DNA from: Cuniculiplasma sp052315315
GTDB lineage: Archaea; Thermoplasmatota; Thermoplasmata; Thermoplasmatales; Thermoplasmataceae
Assembly: GCA_052315315.1 (NCBI GenBank)
Contig: JBLSDE010000017.1
Coordinates: 1-36,739, forward strand
DNA: 36,739 nt
Direction of reading: 5' to 3'
The position numbers and the translations under genes were made by a program. Shown piece after piece: positions 35,215-36,739 of the stretch. Position 1 is the stretch's first letter. Each line of letters begins with the position of its first letter. Below the pieces are notes generated by a model. The model was not told the origin of the DNA and searched no databases. It saw nothing but the letters and a program-made list of their open reading frames with translations.

Positions 35215-35811
35215 ATGATCTGTGTTCACGATCAGAGAAATACACTCAAGTGCCGCTTAGAATTGGAAGATCCAGAGGTTGTTATACTGGATGGTTCTCA
35301 GGTCAATCTTTTAATATCTCAGGCGCAGATAGGTTTCCATTTTTTAAAAATCATAAAAGGTTACGATCTTATTGTTTTCAACGTTAGACATTCTACAGGC
35401 AAGAGAGGAGCCTTTCAAATTCAAATTCGAAGCCTTAGGGATATTGAGTTGTGTTCAAATATCTTTGACGAGCTTCGGAATTACGTTTCTTCTTTAAATT
35501 ACCAAAATGTTTATAACTTTGAGGTCGTGGTTAGTTTTACTGCAAAGCATTCAAAATATCCAAACCTTAATCTCGTTATTAACCTGGAAACAATCCATAA
35601 TCCGAATTATGGGTCTATAAGAATTATTGACGGTTACAGTGGTGAAAAAAGCATGAGAGAAGAGTTCATACGTGAAACAAGAGTAGAGTCCTTGATTAAC
35701 AAACATGGAGAGTCACAGATAAGTAGTGTTTATAGATTTAAGGAATACGGGGAAGTCAAAATCGAAGAAATTTTCAGGGATATAGAAAGAGTTCTGAAAT
35801 TGATTAGGTGA
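35215..35811 (+). CDS. Unrecognised protein, first gene of the right-edge operon
   Basis: 198 residues, alpha/beta, with DLIVFNVRHS and FEVVVSFTAKH strands and a helical C-terminus. No family is recognised and no catalytic motif stands out. The start is uncertain: another frame from the ATG at 35157 reads well (MDELFNLNLIVIIEEPIEI) to about 35245, where this frame's LKCRLELEDPEVVILDG continues naturally, so the gene may be frameshifted there. The next gene follows with a strong SD over this stop codon. Its unfamiliar content suggests recent acquisition. Confidence 0.55.
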   Translation: MICVHDQRNTLKCRLELEDPEVVILDGSQVNLLISQAQIGFHFLKIIKGYDLIVFNVRHSTGKRGAFQIQIRSLRDIELCSNIFDELRNYVSSLNYQNVYNFEVVVSFTAKHSKYPNLNLVINLETIHNPNYGSIRIIDGYSGEKSMREEFIRETRVESLINKHGESQISSVYRFKEYGEVKIEEIFRDIERVLKLIR

Positions 35812-35820
35812 AGGAACGTG

Positions 35821-36267
35821 ATGTCATATTATGAGGGTGATATCAGTATTAGTGCAATTGGGGATTCCAATACATTAACCGGCGAAAATTTTTCAATAGT
35901 GGTGAATCCTATTATTGGAGATTATTTTGAAACTTATCCAAACGAGAAATATTATCAAATTCTTGAGTACTTCTGTGACAGCATAAATTTCAAGAGTATT
36001 TCCGAATTTTTAGACGAGTCTCAGGTAATTGAAATAATTCAGATTTTGATTGCAGCAGTCAAGTTACATATTGAATATGGATTGCCAAAACTTGTGCCTG
36101 TATATTATGAAGGCTCAGAGAAAATAGCCTACTTATACATTGTTTTCGAAAATTGTAATTGGGATGAATGGAAGGAACTTGAAATTGAGATAATGTCAAT
36201 GGAAAATCATACAAGTGGAGTTGTGGCTGTTTTAAGCCTTCAGGGATTGCAAGAGTCAAAGACTTAG
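35821..36267 (+). CDS. Unrecognised protein, second gene of the right-edge operon
   Basis: 148 residues from the ATG at 35821 (a GTG directly before it is an alternative). GGTGAAGG at 35807-35814 overlaps the preceding stop and lies six bases before the ATG, so it is co-translated with the gene at 35215. The product is acidic with short strands (DISISAIGDSNTLTG, VPVYYEGSEKIAYLYIVFE) and a helical middle. No family is recognised. It lies directly before a split HEPN-like domain, so it could be the partner protein of a toxin-type module. Confidence 0.55.
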   Translation: MSYYEGDISISAIGDSNTLTGENFSIVVNPIIGDYFETYPNEKYYQILEYFCDSINFKSISEFLDESQVIEIIQILIAAVKLHIEYGLPKLVPVYYEGSEKIAYLYIVFENCNWDEWKELEIEIMSMENHTSGVVAVLSLQGLQESKT

Positions 36268-36278
36268 ACCCATCTGTT

Positions 36279-36461
36279 ATGTTAAGCACAGAAGTTCCCA
36301 AATTAGGCAATGAAGTGTTAACAAGAAGGAGAATAAGCAGCCTTTACATGGCGATATTTAATTTCTGGGCAGCAATTGAATATTATATGAATAACAAAAA
36401 AGGATCTGGAATTTCCAAATTACCTGATTATTTTAGGGAAGTTGATTTTGAAAATCAATGA
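36279..36461 (+). CDS. N-terminal half of a HEPN-like domain
   Basis: 60 residues: a strongly helical stretch RRRISSLYMAIFNFWAAIEY resembling the first helix of HEPN proteins, then a loop. The frame is also open upstream of the ATG (as far as about 36198). The stop overlaps the start of the next short frame (ATGA at 36458-36461), whose content completes a HEPN-like domain. Either the two are separate short proteins, or one gene has a frameshift near 36456. Confidence 0.45.
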   Translation: MLSTEVPKLGNEVLTRRRISSLYMAIFNFWAAIEYYMNNKKGSGISKLPDYFREVDFENQ

Positions 36462-36613
36462 TTGGAAAGGGTTTAGACCGGGAGATAACAACCCTCTCAT
36501 TATATCGAAATGCCTGCGATCATAGAATAGAAAATCCTGCAAATGGAGTTAACTTTATTCCACATAATAATAAATATGATAATTTATCAATTACAAAAGA
36601 GGATTTCGAATAA
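36458..36613 (+). CDS. C-terminal half of a HEPN-like domain with RNxxxH motif
   Basis: 51 residues. TLSLYRNACDHRIENP contains R-N-x3-H, the catalytic-type motif of HEPN ribonucleases found in many toxins and defence proteins. It overlaps the preceding short frame by four bases. The helix carrying this motif normally follows a helix like the one in the previous frame, so the two probably represent one domain. The HEPN reading rests on motif pattern only. Confidence 0.4.
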   Translation: MIGKGLDREITTLSLYRNACDHRIENPANGVNFIPHNNKYDNLSITKEDFE

Positions 36614-36690
36614 CCACCCTAATTCTGCTATCTTCGTTCTGTAGTTCGTGATTTTCATTGCAATATGAACAATAACAGCATTTTCAAGTT

Positions 36691-36739
36691 CTATTTATCC
36701 AGATTTCCCTTGTATTTCATGTAAATCTTCATAGCTACC
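36691..36739 (-). CDS. Possible C-terminal end of a minus-strand gene
   Basis: From the right edge one minus-strand frame reads VAMKIYMKYKGNLDK and then stops at 36691-36693. The composition looks like a real protein C-terminus, but only 15 residues are visible and no family can be named. Confidence 0.2.
   Translation of the reverse strand, partial: VAMKIYMKYKGNLDK

Noticed and set aside
1..36739. CRISPR arrays, rRNA or tRNA genes
   Set aside because: No regularly spaced repeats, no rRNA-like stretches and no clear T-loop plus acceptor arrangement were seen by eye; a tRNA scan could still find a divergent one.

Overview
The window is about 36.7 kb of an AT-rich archaeal chromosome. It most likely comes from an acidophilic Thermoplasmatales archaeon (Ferroplasma, Cuniculiplasma, Acidiplasma or Thermoplasma-like); I am fairly sure of the order but cannot name the genus. 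The case rests on Orc1/Cdc6, Dph2, an e-MtaB-type tRNA methylthiotransferase, RNase HII, an XPD helicase, a XerA recombinase and a GGPP-type prenyl synthase. Many genes have TATA boxes about 25 nt before the start codon (leaderless mRNAs), while genes inside operons have Shine-Dalgarno (SD) sites. Many predicted secreted proteins are rich in N-glycosylation sequons.

Layout. Positions 1-1060 are a decayed mobile or accessory zone: a GC-rich nested hairpin, a frameshifted YgjP-like metallopeptidase remnant and an IstB (IS21-type) remnant with an internal stop. Positions 1144-5143 hold a large membrane protein and a divergent three-gene ABC-2 export operon whose ATPase appears to start at ACG. 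Positions 5150-8752 hold a double-HTH Lrp-like regulator, a 14-TM DHA2-type efflux pump with a strong operator-like repeat around its TATA box, and a secreted glycoprotein candidate. Positions 8914-14312 form an information-processing block: a B12-type radical SAM enzyme coupled to an Orc1/Cdc6, facing a three-gene operon that encodes two small uncharacterised proteins and a divergent family-B DNA polymerase with altered catalytic and exonuclease motifs. Positions 14454-19554 are an accessory cluster: a secreted Cys-containing protein, three signal-anchored Asn-rich proteins (two of them paralogous) and a dedicated ABC ATPase/permease pair. A membrane-protein remnant follows, to 19811.

Positions 20092-34922 are ordinary housekeeping chromosome: two MBL hydrolases, a HIBADH-type dehydrogenase, an A24 aspartic peptidase, imidazolonepropionase, Dph2, e-MtaB, an amidohydrolase, XerA, prenyl synthase, RNase HII, a TPR protein, XPD helicase, GNAT and a sugar nucleotidyltransferase. 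Genes are tightly packed, with ATGA/TAATG junctions and overlapping convergent ends. From about 34998 to the right edge lies a second accessory island: a nested palindrome, two unrecognised genes and a HEPN-like domain split over two short overlapping reading frames.

The two most interesting units are the divergent polymerase operon (11661-14312), a candidate archaeal damage-tolerance or mutasome-like cassette, and the secreted-protein/ABC-exporter cluster (15179-19554), a candidate antimicrobial or surface-protein system. Both functional readings are inference.
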